Shown in pieces: positions 7,391 through 15,077 of a DNA stretch of 16,573 nt (positions are counted from its first letter, which is position 1; each line of letters begins with the position of its first letter). Made by a program: the position numbers and the translations under genes. Source of the DNA: JABWCE01 sp046154525 (GTDB taxonomy: Bacteria; Bacteroidota; Bacteroidia; NS11-12g; UBA9320); contig JBJXDS010000348.1 in assembly GCA_046154525.1 (NCBI GenBank), forward strand, positions 1 through 16,573, in the 5' to 3' direction. The notes under the pieces were generated by a model, which saw only the letters and a list, made by a program, of their open reading frames with translations, searched no databases and had not been told where the DNA came from.

Positions 7391-8446
7391 ATGCCTTCAA
7401 CCAGAATTTTAATTTTTTATACCGGTGGCACCATCGGCATGGGGTATGAAATACCAGGTGATTCTCATAGTCCTTTAATTCCCCAAGGTTGGGAGTTTTT
7501 ACAAAAGGCTATGCCGGCCCTTTCGCCCGAAGGTTTTTTCACCAAAGAAAAAGAAATAGAATTTACTTATAAATCCTTTGAGCATGTAATAGACAGCTCT
7601 GAATTTAACCCAAATCATTGGGCTAAAATTTTAAATACTATTTCAGAAAATTATAATTCATTTGATGGATTTATAATAATTCATGGTACCGATACTATGG
7701 CTTACACCGCATCAGCTCTCAGTTTTGCTTTGCAAAATTTAGGTAAACCTGTTGTATTAACTGGTAGCCAGTTGCCTATTTTTCATCCACGAACCGATGG
7801 AATCGGAAACTTGAGTAATGCCATTCATATTGCGGCTGCCAAGGTTTTTAACCTGCCAATTATACCGGAAGTTTTAATTTGTTTTAACGATAAATTATTG
7901 CGGGGCAACCGCTCCACCAAGTCAAGTTCCAAAGATTTTTCAGGATTTGAATCTCCCTCATTTCCTGTTTTGGGGAGTTTAGAACAATCCATTAAAATAT
8001 CAGAAGAATATATTTTAGAAATTCCTAAAGTGCCTTTTAGCATAAAGCCAGACTTTGAAACCAATATTATTATCATTACCCTTTTTCCGGGTTTTAATCC
8101 CGATGTGCTAAACCGCCTGGCCAATGATGAACAATTGAAGGGAATAATTCTACGAACTTTTGGAAGTGGTAATGCCCCTTCGTCAGAATCGTTTATAAAT
8201 GCCTTACAATTATTAGTTGATAAAGGCAAAACAGTTCTTAATATTTCGCAATGCCAGGAAGGATTTGTAAATATGAAAACCTATAAAACAGGGAATAACC
8301 TATATAAATGTGGGGTAATAAGCGGAGCCGATATGACTTTGGAAGCTGCAACGGCTAAGATGATGTGGTTGTTAGGGAATAAGGATTTGAAAGAAATTGG
8401 TTTGTTGATTGGGGGGAATTTGAGGGGGGAGCTTTCGGGTAATTGA
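7391..8446 (+). CDS. ansA: Type I (cytoplasmic) L-asparaginase
   Basis: 351 residues. It hydrolyses L-asparagine to L-aspartate and ammonia. The N-terminal nucleophile motif is TGGTIGM, with the catalytic Thr at 14 by analogy with the E. coli type I enzyme. A DSS substrate motif is at 68-70, and the second catalytic threonine/aspartate pair lies in HGTDTMAYTAS at 98-108. FNDKLLRGNRSTK at 165-177 is typical of type I. There is no signal peptide, so it is cytoplasmic, unlike type II AnsB. It starts 23 bp after pyrB with no promoter or terminator seen between them, so it is probably co-transcribed. Its product aspartate is the PyrB substrate, a sensible link. The C-terminus GNLRGELS is like that of other Bacteroidota AnsA proteins. 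The alternative, a glutamyl-tRNA amidotransferase GatD, lacks support: there is no GatE partner and no N-terminal extension. Confidence 0.93.
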   Translation: MPSTRILIFYTGGTIGMGYEIPGDSHSPLIPQGWEFLQKAMPALSPEGFFTKEKEIEFTYKSFEHVIDSSEFNPNHWAKILNTISENYNSFDGFIIIHGTDTMAYTASALSFALQNLGKPVVLTGSQLPIFHPRTDGIGNLSNAIHIAAAKVFNLPIIPEVLICFNDKLLRGNRSTKSSSKDFSGFESPSFPVLGSLEQSIKISEEYILEIPKVPFSIKPDFETNIIIITLFPGFNPDVLNRLANDEQLKGIILRTFGSGNAPSSESFINALQLLVDKGKTVLNISQCQEGFVNMKTYKTGNNLYKCGVISGADMTLEAATAKMMWLLGNKDLKEIGLLIGGNLRGELSGN

Positions 8447-8451
8447 TTTTT

Positions 8452-8533
8452 TAGATATATCTACCCTTACCTAAATCTTGCGAGCTATTAAAACCAAGGC
8501 CTCAGGCCAAACCTTTAGATTATATTACCTCGC
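8452..8533. repeat. Cluster of short inverted repeats downstream of ansA
   Basis: The 12-bp palindrome TAGATATATCTA (8452-8463) is followed by GGCCTCAGGCC (8498-8508), which is nested inside GCGAG (8480-8484) and CTCGC (8529-8533). Together they could fold into a multi-stem RNA at the 3' end of the pyr-ansA transcript, but no T-tract follows any stem. The function is not readable. Confidence 0.35.
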
Positions 8534-8620
8534 TTCTTAAATTTTAGAAAAATGCCAGAAGCATCAAAAAAAAATTGCTAGCCAGAGGCAGAGTAATAGG
8601 TGATATAAAATTATTTACTG

Positions 8621-8645
8621 TTTACTATTGACTGTAAATAGTAAA
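8621..8645. promoter_or_regulatory. Palindromic probable operator upstream of the wHTH-PRTase gene
   Basis: TTTACTATT (8621-8629) and AATAGTAAA (8637-8645) are perfect 9-bp inverted arms separated by 7 bp. The element covers the place of the -33 box (TTG at 8628-8630, 21 bp before the -7 element). That is where a repressor would block RNA polymerase. The downstream gene encodes a winged-helix domain, so autoregulation is possible but unproven. Confidence 0.5.
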
Positions 8646-8651
8646 TAGAAT

Positions 8652-8659
8652 TATATTTG
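8652..8659 (+). promoter_or_regulatory. -7 promoter element of the wHTH-PRTase gene
   Basis: TATATTTG is an exact TAnnTTTG match ending only 9 bp before the ATG at 8669. Transcription should begin near 8664-8667, so the mRNA would be leaderless or nearly so. The in-frame TTG at 8657-8659 is part of this box and is not a plausible start. Confidence 0.65.
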
Positions 8660-8668
8660 CCCCTGATT

Positions 8669-9679
8669 ATGACAATTCGCGAATACATACTAAAGCAATT
8701 TGATACTAAATCGGAGGTTTCCATAAAATCTTTGATGGCAAACTATAACGGCAGTATTTCTAAGCAAAGGCTGCACAAAGTAATTGCGGAATTGCTGGTT
8801 GCAGGAACTATAGATAGAATTGGACTGCCGCCAAAAACACTTTACAGGTTGAGTAATAAAACTGATAAAAATATTGAAAAGCATGAAACTCTAATTGTAA
8901 ACGAAGATGCCGGAAGTGAAATAGATGAAGAATTACTGGATTCAAAATTTTTGGTAATTAATGAATATGGTAAAATTCTTTCGGGTTTGGATGCCTTTAG
9001 TTATTGGTGCCGGCAACGAAATTTGCCAATTGAAAAAACCTTTAATGAATATCAGTACACTTTAAAAAAATATGAGCAATACTATACCAACGCAGGAATT
9101 ATTGATGGAATAGATAAATTGAAGAATACCGGAGGAATTGGAACTGTTTGGCTCGATAAACTGTTCTATATAGATTTTTATGCCATTGAACGTTTTGGAA
9201 AAACCAGACTTGGAACTCTATTGCATTATGCCAAACAAGGCCAAAATAAATTTTTGATGCAGTTGATGATGGATTTAATAAGAAATAAAATTGAAATTTT
9301 GATGAAGGAAAATAAAATAGATTGCATTGCATTTGTTCCCCCCACCATAAAACGCGAAGTTCAAATCATGAAATTTATCGAAGATAAACTGAACAGTGAT
9401 TTGCCCAAACTAAAAATTATTAAAATTACAGGAATGATTCCCATTCCTCAAAAATCACTATCAAAACTGCAGGAGCGTATTAATAATGCCAATCATTCAT
9501 TTTCTGTACAATCCTCAGTGAACTATAAAAATCTATTGCTGATAGATGATGCCGTGGGTTCAGGAACCACCATGAACGAAATAGCCGGAAAAATAAAATG
9601 GCTTAATCCAAATATTACTATTAATGGATTGGCTGTAGTTGGCAGTTTTAAAGGGTTTGATGTGATAACGGATATTTAA
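8669..9679 (+). CDS. Winged-helix domain fused to a ComF-like phosphoribosyltransferase
   Basis: 336 residues from ATG 8669. Residues 1-63 resemble a winged helix-turn-helix: a predicted recognition helix ISKQRLHKVIAELLVAGTI, then a wing ending in TLYRLS. Residues 64-175 are a linker region I do not recognise. Residues 176-336 look like a ComFC-type phosphoribosyltransferase: an LLHYAKQG segment, DCIAFVPPTIKRE at 218-230, QKSLSKLQERINNANHSFSV at 261-280 matching the ComF QxxLsxxxRxxNvxgAF signature, and the PRPP loop LLLIDDAVGSGTT at 289-301. The N-terminal zinc ribbon of ComFC is absent. It is probably cytoplasmic. Ligand, target and physiological role are unknown; it could be a nucleotide-sensing transcription factor or a DNA-uptake-related PRTase. 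It is monocistronic, with a palindrome over its promoter and another just after its stop. Confidence 0.75.
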   Translation: MTIREYILKQFDTKSEVSIKSLMANYNGSISKQRLHKVIAELLVAGTIDRIGLPPKTLYRLSNKTDKNIEKHETLIVNEDAGSEIDEELLDSKFLVINEYGKILSGLDAFSYWCRQRNLPIEKTFNEYQYTLKKYEQYYTNAGIIDGIDKLKNTGGIGTVWLDKLFYIDFYAIERFGKTRLGTLLHYAKQGQNKFLMQLMMDLIRNKIEILMKENKIDCIAFVPPTIKREVQIMKFIEDKLNSDLPKLKIIKITGMIPIPQKSLSKLQERINNANHSFSVQSSVNYKNLLLIDDAVGSGTTMNEIAGKIKWLNPNITINGLAVVGSFKGFDVITDI

Positions 9680-9683
9680 GGTC

Positions 9684-9699
9684 TAGTACATCTGTACTA
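9684..9699. promoter_or_regulatory. Palindrome TAGTACA-TC-TGTACTA, possible operator
   Basis: Perfect 7-bp inverted arms separated by 2 bp, beginning 4 bp after the stop of the wHTH-PRTase gene and ending 67 bp before the start of the next gene. The octamer TGTACTAT from its right end recurs at 9729-9736. No T-tract follows, so it is a poor terminator; an operator for the outer-membrane protein gene is more likely. The TACTA core also occurs in the palindrome at 8621-8645. Confidence 0.4.
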
Positions 9700-9766
9700 T
9701 TTCACATTATAAAATATCATAGGATGTTTGTACTATAATTTATTATTCACCCTAAAATATGAAAAA

Positions 9767-10765
9767 ATGAAAAAACTCAAAAAAATTATCACCTTTTCTG
9801 CATTATTATCTATTGCCATTAGCAGCCTGGCTCAGGAAAAGGGCAAAGTTACAGTAACCACAATTTATGATGAACCCAAAAAAAACATCTGGAATGTAGG
9901 GATTGTTTTGGCAGGATTTGATATCCAAAATCAAACTTCGGGAGGCTTATATTACATGGTTCACGGCAGATATACTTTAGGTAAACTATTTACGTTTACC
10001 GCCAATGCCTCATTAGACCTCACCAAGCTTATTGGTGGAGATGGTATCATAAAAACTGGAGGTGTTTATACCTCGCTCAACCCATATTCACATTTTGAGG
10101 GCCGTGCAAGTTTTCATTTCTCAGATAGAGAAGGAAAATTAACCAATAAAGTAAAATTAGGTCAGGGAATAGAAAATATTGGAGGGGTAAGCCATACTGT
10201 AAAATATTCAACCACTTATGAAAGTAAGGTTAGAAACATATATGCCCTAACGGCATCTATCAATCTTCATAATCAAACCGGCGTTCAAGTGGATGATTCG
10301 GCAGCAGATAAAAGGGCATTAACCATGACAGATGCCCAAGGAAATGATGTTGGTTTTAAAAGTCAATCGGCAGTGAACCAAAAAAATATAATTATAGGTG
10401 TAGGACTTTTTATTGGATATTATACCCATTTTAAAGGTAAATTTACTGGTGGTACTTTAGGTTCTAAAACTCGAAAAATAAAAAAATCGACATCAAGTGC
10501 TATTGAATTATTAATTGGGACATCTATGAACATGGGCAACAAAGTTTATTGGAAAGACAATAATGATGTGATTCAAACTTATAATTTAAAAACTGCTGAA
10601 ACAAAACGATTAGGTTGGAGAATAACAACAGACTATGGCAGGAACAAGGTGGGACTATATCAACATTTTGAATTAGGTATGCGGCCAGGGCTATTTGCCC
10701 CAAGCAGGCAAAAAAGCTGGCTCAATCAAGGCTATATTAGTGTAGGTTACGGTTTTGGTTTTTAA
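9767..10765 (+). CDS. Probable outer-membrane beta-barrel protein, family unknown
   Basis: 332 residues from ATG 9767. An N-terminal lysine-rich start and a hydrophobic core ending in SSLA before Gln23 make a clear Sec signal peptide. The mature chain alternates hydrophobic and polar residues in repeated strand-like stretches rich in Gly, Tyr, Phe and Thr (for example YYMVHGRYTLGKLFTFTANA). It ends in GYISVGYGFGF, an aromatic C-terminal strand typical of barrels inserted by BamA. I do not recognise a named family and propose no substrate. An in-frame TTG at 9728 would add 13 residues ahead of the signal peptide and is rejected. No exact -7 element is visible; a TTTG at 9727-9730 could be a -33 box. 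A terminator follows directly. Confidence 0.7.
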   Translation: MKKLKKIITFSALLSIAISSLAQEKGKVTVTTIYDEPKKNIWNVGIVLAGFDIQNQTSGGLYYMVHGRYTLGKLFTFTANASLDLTKLIGGDGIIKTGGVYTSLNPYSHFEGRASFHFSDREGKLTNKVKLGQGIENIGGVSHTVKYSTTYESKVRNIYALTASINLHNQTGVQVDDSAADKRALTMTDAQGNDVGFKSQSAVNQKNIIIGVGLFIGYYTHFKGKFTGGTLGSKTRKIKKSTSSAIELLIGTSMNMGNKVYWKDNNDVIQTYNLKTAETKRLGWRITTDYGRNKVGLYQHFELGMRPGLFAPSRQKSWLNQGYISVGYGFGF

Positions 10766-10782
10766 AAATTTTATTAAAATTA

Positions 10783-10818
10783 CCTCCAATCCTTCGGATA
10801 AATTCGGAGGCTTTTTTT
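10783..10818 (+). terminator. Terminator after the outer-membrane protein gene
   Basis: CCTCC (10783-10787) pairs with GGAGG (10806-10810), enclosing an inner ATCC-TTC-GGAT stem, and is followed by C and seven T (10812-10818). It lies 17 bp after the stop codon and separates this gene from gyrB. Confidence 0.75.
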
Positions 10819-10860
10819 ATTTATTGCGGATAGCTTAAGTTCAACGGCAATAAATGGTTT

Positions 10861-10934
10861 AAGGGTGTATTACTTGTGGAAAACAACACCCCTTTAAATG
10901 CCAGAAAATACGGGCTTTTTAATGTAAATTTACA
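10861..10934 (+). promoter_or_regulatory. gyrB upstream region with imperfect hairpin and 12-bp palindrome
   Basis: AAGGGTGT (10861-10868) can pair with ACACCCCTT (10886-10894) with one bulged C. Further on, TGTAAATTTACA (10923-10934) is a perfect 12-bp palindrome ending 20 bp before the gyrB ATG. Within it, TAAATTTA is a one-mismatch version of the TAnnTTTG -7 box, so it may be the gyrB promoter itself. No good -33 box was found. Confidence 0.35.
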
Positions 10935-10954
10935 CGTTAATTTTAATCACAAAA

Positions 10955-12907
10955 ATGGCTGAAAAAAAAGTAGATATGAGTAATTACGGTGCCGAAAACA
11001 TCCAGGTACTAGAAGGACTGGAAGCGGTAAGAAAACGCCCTGCAATGTATATTGGGGATATAGGCCCACGAGGGTTGCATCACTTGGTATATGAAGTAGT
11101 AGATAATTCGATTGATGAAGCCCTTGCTGGACATTGTACTCACATATTTGTAACTATAAACGAGGACAATTCAATTACTGTAAAAGACAATGGTCGTGGA
11201 ATTCCTGTTGATCTTCACATAAAAGAAAATCGCTCTGCACTTGAGGTGGTAATGACTGTGCTTCACGCTGGAGGAAAATTTGATAAAGATTCATACAAGG
11301 TTTCAGGAGGATTGCATGGTGTAGGGGTAAGTTGTGTAAATGCCCTTTCTACTAAATTATTAGCTACCGTTCATCGTGACGGCAAAGTTTACCAACAGGA
11401 ATATAATATTGGTAAACCAGTTACAGGGGTGGAGGAAATAGGAACAACAACTGAAAGAGGCACCATTGTTTCTTTTTGGCCAGATGCTACAATTTTTACT
11501 CATGTTGAATTTAAGTATGATACTTTAGCTGCACGATTGCGTGAATTATCATTTTTAAACAAAGGCATACGTTTAAAAATTACAGATTTAAGAAATTTGA
11601 ATGATGCTGGAGAAGCATTTAATGAAGAATTTTATTCTGAAGGTGGATTGGCTGAGTTTGTTAAATATTTGGATGGTACCCGCGAAACTTTAATTCCTTT
11701 TCCTATAAGTGTGGAAGGCGAAAAAGGAGGTGTACCAGTAGAGGTTGCTTTTCAATATAATAATGGTTATGCCGAAAATTTACATTCGTATGTAAATAAT
11801 ATTAATACGATTGAAGGAGGAACTCACGTAGCAGGTTTTCGCCGAGCTTTAACAAGAACACTTAAAGCGTATGCCGATAAATCTGGTTTACTCAAAAATG
11901 TTAAAATTGAAATAGCCGGGGATGATTTTAGGGAAGGCTTAACCGGTGTAATTTCGGTAAAAGTTCAGGAGCCACAATTTGAAGGACAAACCAAAACAAA
12001 GCTTGGAAACAATGATGTAATGGGTGCTGTGGATGTTTGTGTGGGGGAAATGCTGAATAATTATTTGGAAGAAAATCCAAAACTTGCGTTAATAATTATT
12101 AATAAAGTAATATTAGCGGCCCAAGCCCGGTATGCTGCCAAAAAAGCCCGTGAAATGGTGCAACGAAAAGGGGCTATGAGTGGCGGTGGATTACCAGGAA
12201 AATTATCAGATTGCAGCGAAAAAGACCCTTCGTTATGTGAATTATATTTAGTTGAGGGAGATTCGGCTGGCGGAACTGCCAAACAGGGTCGTGAACGAAA
12301 ATATCAGGCCATTATGCCACTTCGTGGTAAAATATTAAATGTGGAAAAAGCCCTCGAACATAAAATATATGACAATGAGGAAATAAAAAATATGTTTCAT
12401 GCCATTGGCGTTACCATTGGCACCACCGAAGATGCCAAGGAATTGAATCTTGAAAAACTCCGCTACCATAAAATTATAATTATGACAGATGCGGATGTGG
12501 ATGGAAGCCATATTCGAACGTTGATTCTAACTTTATTCTTCCGATATATGAGGCGATTAATTGAAGCCGGATATTTATACATTGCCACTCCCCCGCTTTA
12601 TCAGCTTAAAAAAGGTAAAGAAATTGCCTATTGCTGGACTGAGGACGAACGAGCTGCACATATCCTCAGGATGGGTGGCGATAAACCAGATAGTGTAGGC
12701 ATACAACGTTATAAAGGTTTGGGTGAAATGAATGCAGAACAACTTTGGGAAACCACCATGGATCCTGAACGCCGTACTTTAAAACAAGTTGTACTTGAAA
12801 GTGCCGCCGAAGCCGACCATGTTTTCAGTATGCTCATGGGTGATGAAGTGCCACCCCGCCGTGAGTTTATTGAAGCCAATGCAAAATATGCAAGGATTGA
12901 TGTTTAG
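10955..12907 (+). CDS. gyrB: DNA gyrase subunit B
   Basis: 650 residues. GyrB is the ATPase and TOPRIM subunit of DNA gyrase (A2B2), which introduces negative supercoils. The GHKL ATPase fold shows EVVDNSIDEA with catalytic Glu/Asn near 47-51, DNGRG at 78-82 and GGLHGVG at 118-124. The TOPRIM metal site is EGDSAGG at 434-440 and DADVDGSH at 512-519. The C-terminal YKGLGEMNAEQLW at 586-598 and the ending VPPRREFIEANAKYARIDV are typical of Bacteroidota GyrB rather than ParE. The large insertion found in enterobacterial GyrB is absent, as normal for this length. ATG 10955 follows an A-rich leader without a Shine-Dalgarno sequence. The stop is 3 bp from the stop of the convergent adenylate cyclase gene, and no terminator hairpin fits between them. 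gyrA is not in the window. Confidence 0.96.
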   Translation: MAEKKVDMSNYGAENIQVLEGLEAVRKRPAMYIGDIGPRGLHHLVYEVVDNSIDEALAGHCTHIFVTINEDNSITVKDNGRGIPVDLHIKENRSALEVVMTVLHAGGKFDKDSYKVSGGLHGVGVSCVNALSTKLLATVHRDGKVYQQEYNIGKPVTGVEEIGTTTERGTIVSFWPDATIFTHVEFKYDTLAARLRELSFLNKGIRLKITDLRNLNDAGEAFNEEFYSEGGLAEFVKYLDGTRETLIPFPISVEGEKGGVPVEVAFQYNNGYAENLHSYVNNINTIEGGTHVAGFRRALTRTLKAYADKSGLLKNVKIEIAGDDFREGLTGVISVKVQEPQFEGQTKTKLGNNDVMGAVDVCVGEMLNNYLEENPKLALIIINKVILAAQARYAAKKAREMVQRKGAMSGGGLPGKLSDCSEKDPSLCELYLVEGDSAGGTAKQGRERKYQAIMPLRGKILNVEKALEHKIYDNEEIKNMFHAIGVTIGTTEDAKELNLEKLRYHKIIIMTDADVDGSHIRTLILTLFFRYMRRLIEAGYLYIATPPLYQLKKGKEIAYCWTEDERAAHILRMGGDKPDSVGIQRYKGLGEMNAEQLWETTMDPERRTLKQVVLESAAEADHVFSMLMGDEVPPRREFIEANAKYARIDV

Positions 12908-12910
12908 ATA

Positions 12911-14995
12911 TTAATACTCAAACATTTGAAAAATTTTCCAATCTTCAGGCAATTCTTGATTGGAGTATTTTTCACTTAGCTTTATATAAAATTCTAATAT
13001 TCCATCATTCAAATCGGTAGATGAAAGTTGTTTGAAAATTTCAGAGGCTTCTTTGAATTTTTTATTGTAAAAATCTTCAATTCCTTTATCAAATTTATCC
13101 AATAATGCCATATCGTATTTATGGTCTAAAAACACTTTATAAAGTTCAGTGGTTATTGATTTCCCTTTCACTTTTGCCTCTCCTATAAAACGCATGTGGG
13201 TTCTTAATTCTGAGCCTATTTGATTATGAGTTTCTTCACTTATTATAAAAGGCGTTTTGTAAAACTTGGTCAATGCCTCTATTCGGGCTGCTAAGTTTAC
13301 AGCATCTGCAATTACCGTTGTATCCATTCTTTTTGGCTCACCCACGGTTCCCAAAATACAAGACCCTGTATGTAAACCAATTCCTATCGCTATTTCTGGT
13401 TTATGGGCTTTTACATTTTCGGCATTAAATTTTGTTAGTTCTTCCATCATGGCTTTTCCTGCTAATAGGGCATCGTCGGCCGAACGTGGGAAAAGAGCCA
13501 TTATTCCATCACCTAAATATTTATCAATAAAACCATGATGATTGCGAATAATTGGGGCCATACTTTTAAAATATTCATTAATAAAACCAAACGATTCTTT
13601 AGGGCTTAGTTTTTCAGAGATACTGGTAAATGCCCTGATGTCGCTAAACATTATGGTCATTTCCTTTTCAACACTATTGCCTAATCCTACTTCAGTAATA
13701 TTTTTCTTGTTTAATAATTTTAAAAAATCAGAAGGAACAAAATATTCTAAAGACTGGTTTAATTTGGCAAGGTTTTCTGACAAATTAAATATTTTCGTAT
13801 TGCTTCTGGCACTTTTTAACGCAAGAAAAAGGGCTTGACAAATAATAAACCCTAAGATTCCATATATTAAATAATTATCTGTATTAATAATATTTTGAAC
13901 ATGCAATACATCATTAACAAGCATGGTAATAAATATTAAAAGGCCAATAAAAATAATAATAATTCCCTCTTCCTTGTTGATTAAAGCCCTTACAGAACCA
14001 ATAATTACCAAAACTGAATAAATTAATAATATTACATGGAAGATATCAAGTGTAATGCTGAACTCACGCATATCGGTAACAAGTACATAGCCGATTAGTG
14101 ACAATGAAATAACAAGTGAGGTATATTTAAACATATTCCTGAATTGCTTCGGAAATGATTTTGAAAAAAATATATAAAACAAGGGCAAACTCATGTATTG
14201 AGATATATACTCAATTTTGTTTCCGATATTCCAATCAAAATCGGGGAAAAAATAATATACAATACGGGTGCGAAAAATAAGAAATATAAAAATATCGAAA
14301 CAAAACAATCCGAAATTTAAGCTGGCACTATCTCTATAGTTCAAGAAAAATAAAAACAGGAAATAAAAACCCATTATTATTATGATTCCCAAACAGGCAT
14401 ATACTTTCATCGATTCTCTCTCGTGATGAAGATTATCCTGGCTTGAACGAATTAGGTATATAAACGTTTTTAGCCCCCCTTTGTGCTGGCAAAAATTTGC
14501 TACTTCAATAACCACTTCTACACAATCAGTGTCGTTTGAAATGTGAATTGAGTTTTTACCATAAACCGGTTTGCAAAGGGTTTCCAAGGTATCTAGCTCT
14601 CCAACCTCCAGTTCTAATTTATTGTTAACCCAAACCTTATAGCAACTACCAACATCCCTAACCAATAACGACAAGAATTCATCTCTGCTTTTATTAATCA
14701 CAACCCTATACGACCCATAACCTATTCCATCCTTTATTTTACCATTAACCGAATATTTATTCCAGGCTGAAGGTACCTTGATATAAGTCTTTGAAATTTT
14801 ACTTAAAGAAGGGTAACTCTTAATTAATGACCCTTCAAAAAATTCCCAGTCGCCATTTAATTTAACGAGTGCTTCTGTTTTAAAGTCAAACCTTTTTAGA
14901 TCAATGCTCCCTTTTAAAACCTTTGGTTTGGCTGCGTTTAGATTTTGAAATAATCCTGCTACAAAAACTAATAAAATAAATACTATTCTATACAA
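12911..14995 (-). CDS. Membrane receptor adenylate cyclase (7TMR-DISM-like sensor + class III cyclase)
   Basis: 694 residues. Residues 1-21 are a signal peptide. Residues 30-185 form a beta-rich extracytoplasmic domain (LNGDWEFFEG, VPSAWN, GYGSYR, VWVNNKLE) resembling the jelly-roll sensor of 7TMR-DISM receptors. About seven hydrophobic helices lie between 197 and 394, then a coiled-coil-like linker, then a class III nucleotide cyclase at 445-622. Both metal Asp residues are present (D452 in FSDIR, D496 in LGDG), as are adenine-selecting K492 with T560 and the transition-state pair N567 and R571 in NLAAR, so ATP to cAMP is predicted. The usual Gly of the IGD loop is Ala563. A TPR-like tail (625-675) follows. 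The start is TTG 14995: an in-frame TAA lies just upstream at 15004-15002, and the signal peptide begins at this codon. The ligand is unknown. Confidence 0.88.
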   Translation of the reverse strand: MYRIVFILLVFVAGLFQNLNAAKPKVLKGSIDLKRFDFKTEALVKLNGDWEFFEGSLIKSYPSLSKISKTYIKVPSAWNKYSVNGKIKDGIGYGSYRVVINKSRDEFLSLLVRDVGSCYKVWVNNKLELEVGELDTLETLCKPVYGKNSIHISNDTDCVEVVIEVANFCQHKGGLKTFIYLIRSSQDNLHHERESMKVYACLGIIIIMGFYFLFLFFLNYRDSASLNFGLFCFDIFIFLIFRTRIVYYFFPDFDWNIGNKIEYISQYMSLPLFYIFFSKSFPKQFRNMFKYTSLVISLSLIGYVLVTDMREFSITLDIFHVILLIYSVLVIIGSVRALINKEEGIIIIFIGLLIFITMLVNDVLHVQNIINTDNYLIYGILGFIICQALFLALKSARSNTKIFNLSENLAKLNQSLEYFVPSDFLKLLNKKNITEVGLGNSVEKEMTIMFSDIRAFTSISEKLSPKESFGFINEYFKSMAPIIRNHHGFIDKYLGDGIMALFPRSADDALLAGKAMMEELTKFNAENVKAHKPEIAIGIGLHTGSCILGTVGEPKRMDTTVIADAVNLAARIEALTKFYKTPFIISEETHNQIGSELRTHMRFIGEAKVKGKSITTELYKVFLDHKYDMALLDKFDKGIEDFYNKKFKEASEIFKQLSSTDLNDGILEFYIKLSEKYSNQELPEDWKIFQMFEY

Positions 14996-15077
14996 GGTTG
15001 TTTAATTTGGTGTAAATGTAAATAAAAACAGTTTTAATTTTTTTAAAATTTTTTTAAGAATTGTGAGTTTAAACTTT

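Noticed and set aside
8657..8668. TTG start adding four residues to the wHTH-PRTase
   Set aside because: It is the end of the -7 box TATATTTG and would not be transcribed; ATG 8669 is used instead.
9728..9766. TTG start for the outer-membrane protein
   Set aside because: It would put 13 residues before a normal signal peptide that begins at ATG 9767.
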